A model generated the notes under the pieces. The model did not search any database and was not told the DNA's origin. It was given only the letters and a program-made list of their open reading frames with translations. A DNA stretch of 25,557 nucleotides. Origin: an uncultured Veillonella sp. (lineage in GTDB: Bacteria > Bacillota > Negativicutes > Veillonellales > Veillonellaceae). The translations under genes and the position numbers were made by a program. Positions 8,263-17,024 of the stretch are shown here, in pieces (positions within the stretch are counted from its first letter, which is position 1; each line of letters opens with the position of its first letter). The stretch covers positions 1-25,557 of the forward strand of contig USAV01000016.1 in NCBI GenBank assembly GCA_900552715.1, written 5' to 3'.

Positions 8263-8670
8263 CTAGCCTTTATTCTTGCAGTTTTTACAGATCCCCGCAA
8301 TTTCTAGATGATGTTCTGTCACCGTGAAGCCTGCATCTGTTAGTTCCTGTGGCATTTCTACGACAGGACAGGTGTGGAGCGGAATCATGGCCCCACATTT
8401 AGTACATACTGCATAGTGACGATGCGTATGAGGAGTTATCTCATAATATGCCATATCGCTGCCCATGAGTGTTGTACGGGTAACAATATCTTTTGTTTCT
8501 AATAATTCAAGCGTACGGTAGATGGTAGACATCCATGTGGTGCTACCATCGCCTAATCGCTCTGCGATTTCCATAGCAGTAATGGGTTTATCTGTAGTTG
8601 TTAATACGGACCAAATGGCTTCGCGCTGTTTGGTCTTTTTTATGCCTTCAGGCCAATTTGTTGTATTCAT
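8263..8670 (-). CDS. Fur-family metalloregulator, probably Zur
   Basis: This protein of 135 residues has the Fur layout: a winged-helix domain (about 10-80, with TTWMSTIYRTLELLE as recognition region) and a C-terminal metal and dimerisation domain. HTHRHYAVCTKC supplies ligands and the first Cys pair (89, 92); GICKNC supplies the second (128, 131), a structural zinc site. It should repress metal-uptake genes when metal is bound. It lies downstream of the permease and ATPase genes of a ZnuABC-like system on the same strand, 107 bp from the permease stop, so a zinc-sensing (Zur) role is inferred from context. The ATG at 8670 is preferred to a GTG at 8712, though its ribosome site is weak. Confidence 0.85.
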   Translation of the reverse strand: MNTTNWPEGIKKTKQREAIWSVLTTTDKPITAMEIAERLGDGSTTWMSTIYRTLELLETKDIVTRTTLMGSDMAYYEITPHTHRHYAVCTKCGAMIPLHTCPVVEMPQELTDAGFTVTEHHLEIAGICKNCKNKG

Positions 8671-8777
8671 AACGCTCTTTCGATTCTGTTTTAATACTAA
8701 TATGCTATACACTTATATAGGGAGATAACTAATAGTGCTAATTGAATATCTAGCTACATATTGATTATTATTGCGGA

Positions 8778-9588
8778 TTATTTACTAAATTGCATACGAC
8801 GTAGGATTGTACGGATGTTTTTAATGATTAATACTACCAGTAGAATTGCTACCGATGTGAGAGACACAAAACCACCTGGTGCTACATTGAGATAGTAAGA
8901 TCCGAAGAGGCCGATAATCATGGCTAGCAAACTAAATCCAATAGAACAGAGTAATGTCGTTCTAAATCCTTTTTCTAGTTGTAGTGCCGATGCTACTGGT
9001 AGTGCAATCATAGCACTCAATACGAGGACCCCTACGATTTTAATAGAAATAGATACGGCAGCAGCCATTAAGATAGCAAAAATATAGTTAATAAAGTCTA
9101 CTTTAACGCCTGCTACGCGGGCCGCCTCTTCATCATAAGCGATGTAAAGGAGTGAATTGTACAAGAAATACAATGTAAGAACAGATAAAACTGTTAGCAC
9201 TGCAATACTAATCATATCCGTAGTGTTCACGGTTAAGATACTGCCAAAGAAGAACACATTGGCGTTAGCTTTTAACTTGCCTGAACTAATAAGGGTAATA
9301 GCGGTACCAATACTTAGTGATAATATAATTGTTAGAATTAAATCAAGATGGTGGGAAAAGTATTTCCTCAAGAACTCGATGAGGGCACCACAGATGGCGG
9401 TAAAGATAAATGCTCCTAGAATAGGGTTTGTATTTGTTAATAGACCTAATGTAATACCTGCAAGGGATGCATGGCTCATGGTATCGCCAATCATACTAGA
9501 ACGGCGTAGTACCATAAAGATACCGATACAGGGGCATAAGAGGGAAATGCAGATGGCTACGAAGAAGGCGTTTTGCATAAAATCATAA

Positions 9589-9596
<8 letters not shown>
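8778..9596 (-). CDS. ABC-3 family metal permease (ZnuB/MntB-like)
   Basis: This 272-residue membrane subunit has about eight hydrophobic segments. It matches the ABC-3 family of zinc, manganese and iron permeases: RRSSMIGDTMSHASLAGITLG near the N-terminus, DEEAARVAGVKVDFINYIF in the cytoplasmic coupling region, and IKIVGVLVLSAMIALPVASA toward the C-terminus. The start at 9596, after GAGGAGGT, overlaps the end of the upstream ATPase gene by 8 bp, so translation is probably coupled. An alternative start at 9623 would lie inside the tail of that gene. With the ATPase and divergent lipoprotein it forms a complete importer. Zinc rather than manganese is favoured by the adjacent Zur-like gene, but this is not proven. 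Confidence 0.9.
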
Positions 9597-10404
<808 letters not shown>

Positions 10405-10423
10405 ATAAAAACCACTTTTCTAA

Positions 10424-10451
10424 TTGACAAAATCTTGAGTAAGTTTATACT
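10424..10451 (+). promoter_or_regulatory. Strong sigma-70 promoter for the metal-binding lipoprotein gene
   Basis: TTGACA (10424-10429) and TATACT (10446-10451) are separated by 16 bp, about 100 bp before the lipoprotein start. Confidence 0.7.
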
Positions 10452-10486
10452 ATAACTATATTACAAATGCAACTGAGTCGCAACTG
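10444..10486 (-). promoter_or_regulatory. Overlapping divergent promoter for the ATPase gene, with possible operator
   Basis: On the minus strand, TTGCAT (complement of 10467-10472) and TATAAA (complement of 10444-10449) are 17 bp apart and point toward the ATPase gene. The -10 regions of the two divergent promoters overlap. A direct repeat GCAACTG (10469-10475 and 10480-10486), 11 bp apart, covers the -35 region and could be a regulator site. I do not recognise a standard Zur box. Confidence 0.45.
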
Positions 10487-10551
10487 CAATAAAAGAATAA
10501 GCAGTATTCTATGAAGGCATAGCGATCAGGATTAACAAAAGGAGGACTACG

Positions 10552-11457
10552 ATGGTCAAAAAACTGGTTTTGTTAGTTGTAGGCATCATGATGGCCGCTC
10601 TATTTGCAGGCTGTGGCAATGATGCACCGAAGGAGCAAGCAAGTAAGAAGATCCAAGTGGTAACAAGTTTTAATGCCATGGCTGAATTCGCAAAAGCTAT
10701 TGGTGGTGACAAGGTAGAGGTATCTACCATTATTCCAGATGGCGTAGAGCCACATGATTTCGAGTTGAAACCTGAAAATATGAAACAATTGGCAACAGCT
10801 CAAGTATTCGTATACAACGGTTTTGGTATGGAACCTTGGGCACAACAAGCAATTGATGCGGCTAAAAATAGCAAACTCATCACTGTTGTTGCTACAGATG
10901 GCGTAGAAGCTATCAAAAATACTGATCCTGAAGAAATTAAAGAACATGGTGCAGAAGATCCTCACGCATGGTTATCTTTGAAAAATGCAAAAATCGAAGT
11001 AAAAAATATTAAAGACGCTTTCGTAAAAGCTGACCCAGCAAACAAAGATTACTATGAAAAGAATTATAATGAATATGTTGCTAAATTAGATGCAATGATC
11101 AAAAAATATGAAGATCAATTCGCTAAAGCTCCTCATAAAAACTTCGTTACTGGTCATGCAGCATTTGCGTACTTATGCCGTGACTTTGGATTAGAACAAA
11201 ATAGTGTAGAAGATGTATTTGCCGAAGGTGAACCAAATGCGGCTCAATTGGCTGAACTCATCAAATATTGTAAAGAAAACAATATTACTACTATCTTTGC
11301 AGAAGAAATGGCTAGCCCAGAAGTTTCTAAAACTTTGGCAAGCGAAGTTGGTGCTAAGGTAGAAACTATTTACACAATCGAAAGCAACGAAGATAATAAA
11401 ACATACCTAGAACGTATGGATGAAAACCTTACAAAAATTGCAGCATCTTTACAATAA
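10552..11457 (+). CDS. Metal-binding lipoprotein of ABC transporter (ZnuA/MntC-like)
   Basis: This 301-residue cluster A-I substrate-binding protein is exported and lipid-anchored. The signal peptide ends in a lipobox, LFAGC, with Cys21 as the lipidated residue. Probable metal ligands are His68 (VEPHDFE), His138 (EDPHAW) and His202 (TGHAAFAYL), plus an acidic residue near 279. The loop between the first two histidines is short and lacks the His-rich stretch common in ZnuA. That weakens, but does not exclude, a zinc assignment, and manganese remains possible. AAAGGAGG precedes the ATG at 10552. It is transcribed divergently from its cognate ATPase and permease and ends at its own strong terminator. 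Confidence 0.92.
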   Translation: MVKKLVLLVVGIMMAALFAGCGNDAPKEQASKKIQVVTSFNAMAEFAKAIGGDKVEVSTIIPDGVEPHDFELKPENMKQLATAQVFVYNGFGMEPWAQQAIDAAKNSKLITVVATDGVEAIKNTDPEEIKEHGAEDPHAWLSLKNAKIEVKNIKDAFVKADPANKDYYEKNYNEYVAKLDAMIKKYEDQFAKAPHKNFVTGHAAFAYLCRDFGLEQNSVEDVFAEGEPNAAQLAELIKYCKENNITTIFAEEMASPEVSKTLASEVGAKVETIYTIESNEDNKTYLERMDENLTKIAASLQ

Positions 11458-11465
11458 GATGAACG

Positions 11466-11498
11466 AAAAAGCAGCCCTTATAGGGCTGCTTTTTTTTT
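11466..11498 (+). terminator. Rho-independent terminator
   Basis: AAAAAGCAGCCCT (11466-11478) pairs with 11482-11494 across a 3-nt loop and is followed by a long T run. Confidence 0.93.
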
Positions 11499-11599
11499 AG
11501 TTCTACGCATTGTGCGTAAGATTTAAAGTTGTAATATCTATAATTTTGGGGCCTATAGTATAATATATATAATGAAAATAAATTAAAAGGAGGTCCAAC

Positions 11600-12205
11600 A
11601 TGGTTATCACTAATAGATTGGGGATTACCGATTCCCCAACATTGGCTAGAGAAGAAGAACGAATTAGTAAAAAAGCGGCAACAACATTGTTTGAAGAAAA
11701 CTTACTTAATGATATGTCTAGTGGTACGTGGACTACCTTGCAAAGAATCCATACTATATTATTCCAAGATATATATGATTTTGCTGGTGCATTACGAAGT
11801 GTGAATATTGCTAAAGGCAATTTCCGCTTTGTTCCTGTCATGTATCTTGCTGAAGCAGTTAGAACCATTGAAGATATGCCGCAATCTACTTTTGATGAAA
11901 TTGTAGAAAAGTATGTTGAAATGAATGTCGCTCATCCTTTTAGAGAAGGTAATGGTCGTAGTATGCGATTATGGCTTGATCATATGTTGTGTACAGAATT
12001 ACAAAAGACCATCGATTGGAGTCAGGTGGATAAAGAGCAATATTTGTCTGCTATGGAACGAAGTCCAGTAAATGACCTAGAAATAAAAACTGTTCTAGCT
12101 AAGGCACTTACGAGTGATATCAATAATCGAGAACTATTTATGAAAGGCCTTGACCATAGTTATTATTTTGAAGGATATCAATTATTTAAAAGTGAAGACT
12201 TATAA
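11600..12205 (+). CDS. Class III Fic-domain AMP-transferase with C-terminal inhibitory motif
   Basis: This 201-residue protein carries a full Fic motif, HPFREGNGRSMR (residues 112-123), with catalytic His112 and the phosphate-binding loop. Fic enzymes usually transfer AMP from ATP onto a hydroxyl of a target protein. A C-terminal SYYFEG (187-192) fits the class III autoinhibitory motif [S/T]xxxE[G/N], where the Glu blocks productive ATP binding. The overall layout resembles Neisseria NmFic, including the segment MERSPVNDLE. NmFic-type proteins modify type II topoisomerases, so DNA gyrase or topoisomerase IV is a reasonable but untested target. A good ribosome site, AAAAGGAGG, precedes the ATG. 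No separate antitoxin is needed in this class. A membrane-protein gene follows after 11 bp. Confidence 0.92.
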   Translation: MVITNRLGITDSPTLAREEERISKKAATTLFEENLLNDMSSGTWTTLQRIHTILFQDIYDFAGALRSVNIAKGNFRFVPVMYLAEAVRTIEDMPQSTFDEIVEKYVEMNVAHPFREGNGRSMRLWLDHMLCTELQKTIDWSQVDKEQYLSAMERSPVNDLEIKTVLAKALTSDINNRELFMKGLDHSYYFEGYQLFKSEDL

Positions 12206-12216
12206 GGTATAGAATT

Positions 12217-12786
12217 ATGAATGGTATGTTTGGCCCATATATAGAAAAATGGATGCGTTTTATCACTGTTAAAAATATGTTGTTATTAGCTGTGGTATCA
12301 GCAATTATAACTGACTTGGGATTATATATATTAACGCTAATTATCCCAAAGAGTCCATTTTTTAAAACATTTATTTGGGAGGTTATAGGCCCTATAGAAC
12401 TTGAAGCAGTTCCTCTTATAGGATATGTGCTTGGAATTGTAGCGTTTGTTCTTGTATCTTCTGGTATTTTATATGGTATTTTTAAGGTCTTTAAGGGGCA
12501 GGTTACATATAAGCAACTTGTGGCAGACATGCTTTTAAATAGTTGTATTACTAGTTGGATTCATTTGATTTTCGTACTTTTTGCTGCGCCTATTTATCTT
12601 TTCTTGGATTTACATACTAAAGGCGGATCCGGTGGATTAAGCACCATAGAACTATTTAATGTCATTATCATGGCGCAACTGATGTCTAAGCAATTTGGAT
12701 TGAGTCCTTGGATAACCGGTATTGCATTTTATATCGTATCCTTTGTCTTTGGCATAGGTGGCATTATGTTGTCTATGTCTCTTTAA
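12217..12786 (+). CDS. Small polytopic membrane protein (possibly Yip1-like)
   Basis: The 189-residue protein is mostly hydrophobic, with about five predicted membrane segments (near 20-42, 64-88, 107-130, 143-156, 163-187) and a short amphipathic N-terminus (PYIEKWMRFITVKN). No catalytic motif is visible. It begins 11 bp after the Fic gene with a weak AAGG ribosome site, so it may be translated from the Fic transcript. It opens a run of five membrane-protein genes, but its resemblance to the others is limited to size and topology. A hairpin terminator ends the unit. Its function is unknown; a role as membrane partner of Fic is speculative. Confidence 0.75.
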   Translation: MNGMFGPYIEKWMRFITVKNMLLLAVVSAIITDLGLYILTLIIPKSPFFKTFIWEVIGPIELEAVPLIGYVLGIVAFVLVSSGILYGIFKVFKGQVTYKQLVADMLLNSCITSWIHLIFVLFAAPIYLFLDLHTKGGSGGLSTIELFNVIIMAQLMSKQFGLSPWITGIAFYIVSFVFGIGGIMLSMSL

Positions 12787-12805
12787 ATACATATGTAATG
12801 GAAAT

Positions 12806-12841
12806 GTTGATAGATGCTATTAGGTGTCTATCAACTTTTTT
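12806..12841 (+). terminator. Rho-independent terminator
   Basis: A 9-bp stem, GTTGATAGA (12806-12814) with 12827-12835, is followed by a T6 run. Confidence 0.85.
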
Positions 12842-12950
12842 ATTACTATATTTGTTTGAAAAATTTACAATAAATTTATATTCAATTTAAATATGTATTA
12901 TGATACAATGATAGAAATATATGTGCTTTTGATATTTTGGAGGGGAACAT

Positions 12951-13622
12951 ATGGAAACAAAATGGTATTCAGATATTTGGCAGCTTATTGTAGCACCATT
13001 TAAACGTGGTATTCCACAGATTGTAGAGCATGGATCTTGTCGAAAGGGGTTCTATGCTACTGTGGCTATGGCATTGGTATCCTTGGTATTCTCAGATATC
13101 TTGCCTATTATTGTGAGTACGATATTTGCAGATAAACTTGATGGTGCACTTACTATTGTGGCAGCTCTTTTTGGGGGCGGTATATTGAATCTAGTATTAG
13201 GTTTGCTATTTACTTTTATTGGCATTGCTATTTATTCTGCTATTTTCTCTTGGGTCGCTAATAAATTTGATGCCAATACTACATATGAGTCTGTGTTAAA
13301 GATTATGTGGTATGAACAAGCTTATAACCAGATTATGGGATTAGTATATTTTATTGGACTAATATTAGTATCAGTGCCATTCTTTGTGATACTAGGTTTT
13401 AATCTTAATTCTACAGTAAATAGTATCGTATGGTTAACTATTGTTATATTTACATTAATTGCTTTTTCAGTCTTTATATTCTGGGTGTGGTTGACATTGT
13501 TGAGTCACCAAATTAATAAATCTCGTTTAGCAACTTTTGGCATCTCTATTATTACGAGTTTAATTCCTGTAGTCTTTATTGGCATATTGGTAGGCATGGT
13601 TATGCTTGCTACATCTAGATAA
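12951..13622 (+). CDS. Yip1-like integral membrane protein
   Basis: The 223-residue protein has a cytoplasmic N-terminal segment (WYSDIWQLIVAPFKRGI, then IVEHGSCRKG) followed by five hydrophobic segments, the layout of bacterial Yip1-domain proteins. The pattern W-x3-I-x2-L, then I-x3-G-(S/T), recurs in the genes at 14503 and 15281, suggesting paralogy. An ideal AGGGG ribosome site precedes the ATG. It is flanked by terminators on both sides, so it is its own transcription unit. Bacterial Yip1-type proteins have no well-established function; eukaryotic Yip1 proteins act in vesicle traffic, which does not carry over. Confidence is good for membrane topology and moderate for the family. Confidence 0.75.
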   Translation: METKWYSDIWQLIVAPFKRGIPQIVEHGSCRKGFYATVAMALVSLVFSDILPIIVSTIFADKLDGALTIVAALFGGGILNLVLGLLFTFIGIAIYSAIFSWVANKFDANTTYESVLKIMWYEQAYNQIMGLVYFIGLILVSVPFFVILGFNLNSTVNSIVWLTIVIFTLIAFSVFIFWVWLTLLSHQINKSRLATFGISIITSLIPVVFIGILVGMVMLATSR

Positions 13623-13643
13623 TTACATAGTATGAAAAATATG

Positions 13644-13673
13644 AAAGCAAGGTATGAATATACCTTGCTTTTG
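13644..13673 (+). terminator. Rho-independent terminator
   Basis: AAAGCAAGGTAT (13644-13655) pairs perfectly with 13660-13671 across a 4-nt loop and is followed by a short T run. Confidence 0.8.
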
Positions 13674-13803
13674 TGCTATAATGATGAACAGAGTATGAAT
13701 TAAAAATAAAATAATTGTTATAAATTCGTAATCGTTGTGTTGTGTTATGCATCATTCTATATAGAATGGTGCTATTCTTGTTGTATAAAAGGTGGTGAGA
13801 GGC

Positions 13804-14487
13804 ATGATGGGAGGTTTATTAGAGTTCGTTTATCGCTTATTAAACCCCATTGAAGAAAAACATCCGCGCATGTACCACTATGATGTTACCTATGGTCAGC
13901 TTGTATGGATGCTGGTATTGTCCCTCATATGTTATCAATTTACCATCGTTGGTGAAAGCGTCTATTTAGACGCTATACGCGCATTTATACGTAATTCATC
14001 ACTTTTGGTAAAGTGGCAATTGTTTTCACTTCCAGTAGGGCAGCATGAAATACAAGTCTTTTTTGAGCAGCTAAGTAAACCTCGTGAGTTTTGGAATGTA
14101 GGTCGTTTTACGTGGGTGATTTTAAAAGCGGCGCTTATGTCTGGTATCTTGATAGGTTACGCTATGTTGCAAAAGCGTAAGTTTTACATTCGCGGCGTAG
14201 TAACTGGTGTTTTACACATGATGGCCTTTGCTCAACTAGTAGTAGCTATGATTACTCTTACGGCAGGGATTATGTTGATCCTTACGTCCATACCAATTTT
14301 ATTGCAAGCCATTATTGGGTTTTGCATGATTGTTTTATGCATTCTTAGTACTGTATTGCTACTACAGACCATGGGGCGTATAGCCGGAGCATGTATTAAT
14401 GGCAGTTTTTATGAAGGACTAAGCATTATGTTAATCGCTATTTTAGCATCACTATTATGTGAAGTGCTATATACATTAACTCGATAA
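13804..14487 (+). CDS. Polytopic membrane protein of unknown function (Yip1-like cluster)
   Basis: This 227-residue protein has a longer cytoplasmic N-terminus than its neighbours (about 35 residues, ending near YDVTYGQLVW). Membrane segments follow near 40-60, 105-123, 140-163, 166-190 and 205-225. A hydrophilic insert at about 60-100 separates the first segment from the rest. I see no known motif. The ATG at 13804 follows AAAGGTGG; a GTG at 13792 is the longer alternative. It ends 15 bp before the next gene, so the two are almost certainly cotranscribed. It is the most divergent member of the membrane-protein run, and I cannot assign it to Yip1 by eye. Confidence 0.72.
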   Translation: MMGGLLEFVYRLLNPIEEKHPRMYHYDVTYGQLVWMLVLSLICYQFTIVGESVYLDAIRAFIRNSSLLVKWQLFSLPVGQHEIQVFFEQLSKPREFWNVGRFTWVILKAALMSGILIGYAMLQKRKFYIRGVVTGVLHMMAFAQLVVAMITLTAGIMLILTSIPILLQAIIGFCMIVLCILSTVLLLQTMGRIAGACINGSFYEGLSIMLIAILASLLCEVLYTLTR

Positions 14488-14502
14488 TATATGAGGAGTA
14501 TT

Positions 14503-15132
14503 ATGACTTGGTATAAGGACATATTACATTTATTTACAAAATTGAGTGACAGATCCTTTCAAAATATTATTAGAAATGGAACCTATACTCGAGCTATACT
14601 AAATCTTATAATGTCTACAATTGTATTATATGTGATGACCTATGCTTTGCCGTTCATAGTGAAAGCTGTGTCTCCCGCATTAGGAATAAAACGCATGACT
14701 GGTCTCACACATTTTGATCTGGTTAGTGCTTTGGCAAATGCATCATTTTTAATTTTTCAAATTATCATAGGTGCCTTTGTTATATGGCGATTACTAGTAT
14801 TGCTAGGTGGTACTGGGACCTATAGGGGCGTGATGCGAAACTATATCTATGGCTTAGCTTATACGAATGCACTTCGTACCGTAGTATTAGTGTTGGTCCA
14901 TATAGTGGGGCTCATATTATTTTATCTATCTATGCCGAAATATGTAGGGGATATGGCCTATCTTGTAACCATGTTTAGTCAGTATTATGCTGTCTTTATT
15001 GGGGCCCAGCTCATGCGCCGCTATGTGGAACTAGGTATCGTAAAAACATATATTATTATGTTTATTGTGGCGTTGCTATCAGTGTCAGTATTGCCTCATT
15101 GGATCCGATTTGTACATACCCTAGTTAAATAA
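14503..15132 (+). CDS. Yip1-like integral membrane protein
   Basis: The 209-residue protein begins WYKDILHLFTKLSDRSFQNI and has an IIRNGTYTRA segment, matching the N-terminal pattern of the 12951 protein (WYSDIWQLI, IVEHGSCRKG). About five membrane segments follow. The ATG at 14503 is chosen over 14491 because GAGGAG lies between them. It follows the 13804 gene after 15 bp and is closed by a terminator, making a two-gene unit. No enzymatic motif is seen. The paralogy with 12951 and 15281 is read from sequence pattern, not from an alignment score. Confidence 0.75.
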   Translation: MTWYKDILHLFTKLSDRSFQNIIRNGTYTRAILNLIMSTIVLYVMTYALPFIVKAVSPALGIKRMTGLTHFDLVSALANASFLIFQIIIGAFVIWRLLVLLGGTGTYRGVMRNYIYGLAYTNALRTVVLVLVHIVGLILFYLSMPKYVGDMAYLVTMFSQYYAVFIGAQLMRRYVELGIVKTYIIMFIVALLSVSVLPHWIRFVHTLVK

Positions 15133-15153
15133 TATAAGACTGTAATGTAGTAT

Positions 15154-15184
15154 AACCGCAAGATGAAAGTCTTGCGGTTTTTTT
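15154..15184 (+). terminator. Rho-independent terminator
   Basis: AACCGCAAGA (15154-15163) pairs with 15170-15179 across a 6-nt loop and is followed by a T7 run. Confidence 0.88.
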
Positions 15185-15280
15185 ATCGTTTAATTTATAT
15201 TAAAATTAATTATATATAATTTAAATCTGGGAATTTATGATATAATTAATTCTATAGTGTAGTTGAGAGCGGAGTTAGTT

Positions 15281-15889
15281 ATGGATACGACATTTTTACG
15301 AGAAATATCCCTGCTGGTGCGTTCACCGAAGAAGGGGATCGATGAAATCTTCTGGTTTGGTACCTTAGAAAAGGGAATCAAAGCTGGCCTCGCCGGTTGG
15401 TGTGCCACCCATATTTTGGGATTTGCTTTAGGCATTATACTATTACCATTAGCCATGACCTTTGGTGGTTTTTTATTTGGCTTTATACCAGCTGTATATG
15501 GCATATTTTCTATATTGAGAGAGATTTTAGGCCTTGGAATCTATTGGTTTGTAGGTAGCTTTATACTTTGGAAATTACTGAGCGTTCTTTTAGAGCGTGA
15601 ATTTGATTTCCAGCAAGTATTAATGGGCACTGCCTATGTGGAAGGCTATACAGGAGCACTTGGATTAGCATTAATTTTGGTATCTATTATTTGCATTTAT
15701 ATTACGCCATTTTTAATGATCCTATTAGTTCCCCTAGCATTAGCTTACGTTGGTGCCGTTATCTACGTAGCTGTCATGCTTTTATCTCGGATTATGAAAG
15801 TAGAGCCTATCACTGTAGGCGCTGTATATATAGTTCTATATATTATTAACCTTTTATATAACTGGATTATGCGCATACTCTTTGCGTAA
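15281..15889 (+). CDS. Yip1-like integral membrane protein
   Basis: The 202-residue protein has the same plan as the 12951 and 14503 products. Its N-terminal segment (FLREISLLVRSPKKGIDEI, then FWFGTLEKGIKAG) includes a G-T-x2-K-G pattern close to the G-S-x2-K-G of the 12951 protein. Membrane segments lie near 45-65, 68-95, 105-115, 125-165 and 180-200. The ATG at 15281 follows CGGAG; a TTG at 15263 would add six residues. Its own upstream AT-rich region and a downstream terminator suggest a single-gene unit. It is the last of the five-gene membrane run. Function unknown. Confidence 0.77.
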   Translation: MDTTFLREISLLVRSPKKGIDEIFWFGTLEKGIKAGLAGWCATHILGFALGIILLPLAMTFGGFLFGFIPAVYGIFSILREILGLGIYWFVGSFILWKLLSVLLEREFDFQQVLMGTAYVEGYTGALGLALILVSIICIYITPFLMILLVPLALAYVGAVIYVAVMLLSRIMKVEPITVGAVYIVLYIINLLYNWIMRILFA

Positions 15890-15898
15890 ATATATAAG

Positions 15899-15928
15899 AC
15901 CTCCTAGTTTTATACTAGGAGGTTTTTA
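15899..15928 (+). terminator. Rho-independent terminator
   Basis: ACCTCCTAGT (15899-15908) pairs with 15914-15923 across a 5-nt loop, with T5 after it. It may also serve the convergent minus-strand gene. Confidence 0.85.
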
Positions 15929-15965
15929 TTGCTTTGAATGAAATTTTAGTAAAAGTAGTTTGTCA

Positions 15966-16868
15966 TTATTGAAGAGAATCATAATGTTGTAATAGTAGTT
16001 CTACATTGTCTTCATCGTATTCGATTTGTTGGGACCATCTTGCCACTTGTTTAAGTGGAGAGCCTTCGAGGGTACTTGTCATAAGTATGTATTCCACGCC
16101 ATCCTTAGCATAGGAAAGGATGGCTTCTAAAGAATAATCTGCTAGCATATCGATTTGACGATATAAGATGTATTGGAATACCTTGTTGAATAGCCCCATA
16201 TCATGAGTGGCAACATAGGTTTGAACAGAGGTAGTGAGTTTATCTATATCATGAGATAATGCACTGATTTGTGCAGTCCAGTCTTCATCGATAGGCTCTG
16301 TTGTACCATATAGATCTAATAGTCTTGTATAATACTGTGCGTCAGGGGATGGAATATATTGAAATAGTGCTGAATCTATATCAAAGGCTAATAGTTCAAA
16401 TATATTCTGAATAGTTAAACGTTCATCAGGACTAAATTCGCCGTTATCGTCTTCAATAGTAAAGATTACTTGATTAGACTGCATGTTTTCTGCCAGCAGT
16501 TCTACTGATGCTTCACAGGATAAACCAACCCCACATAGCTCGAGGTCCTCAATATATTTATAAAATCGCGGATGCATGTGACATGTATCGCATAGGCCTT
16601 CTTCACCTAGTTCGAGCACCACCTTACAGAGGCCATTTTCATTGAGTAACGGACACATAGGTTGTTCTTTAGAAAACACGAAATGGCTACCTTCGTCATC
16701 GACAGTGATGGCTTGTCGTAAGCTTTCACCAAGAGGTCCTGTCATGGCATGATAGCGTTCAGCAGTGGTCTCATCAATATCGATGGTCCACAGTTGGCAG
16801 CATGTATTTTCACATCGATCTGCTTTGCATTGAAATGTGTGATATATAGTAGGATATATTGAAATCAT
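15966..16868 (-). CDS. FliB-like (flagellin lysine-N-methylase family) cysteine-rich protein
   Basis: This 300-residue protein has the N-terminal cysteine pattern of the FliB family: Cys14, Cys19 and Cys23-Cys24 in FQCKADRCENTCCQLW, then CPLL, GLC, CDTCHMHPRF and a further Cys before SCEAS. Such clusters suggest a metal or Fe-S site. FliB is genetically linked to lysine methylation of flagellin in Salmonella, and FliB-like proteins also occur in bacteria without flagella. No flagellar gene is seen in this window and Veillonella is non-motile, so a flagellin substrate is unlikely if the genus call is right. The C-terminal half is acidic and helical. It is divergent from the PepSY-like gene at 17025. 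Confidence 0.75.
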   Translation of the reverse strand: MISIYPTIYHTFQCKADRCENTCCQLWTIDIDETTAERYHAMTGPLGESLRQAITVDDEGSHFVFSKEQPMCPLLNENGLCKVVLELGEEGLCDTCHMHPRFYKYIEDLELCGVGLSCEASVELLAENMQSNQVIFTIEDDNGEFSPDERLTIQNIFELLAFDIDSALFQYIPSPDAQYYTRLLDLYGTTEPIDEDWTAQISALSHDIDKLTTSVQTYVATHDMGLFNKVFQYILYRQIDMLADYSLEAILSYAKDGVEYILMTSTLEGSPLKQVARWSQQIEYDEDNVELLLQHYDSLQ

Positions 16869-17024
16869 AATGGTCTCACTTGTAGTAAAAAATATTCTAC
16901 GTGCATTGTATCATAGGGCAGTGGTCTATGCATTAATATTATAAATAAAGATTAATAAATCGTATCGATTTAGTGTATAATTGTATATATACACTAAGGT
17001 CCTGTTTGAGAGATGGAGGAGCCT

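Noticed and set aside
12708..12890. 60-codon frame overlapping the end of the 12217 gene
   Set aside because: It starts inside a real gene in another frame and runs through its terminator.
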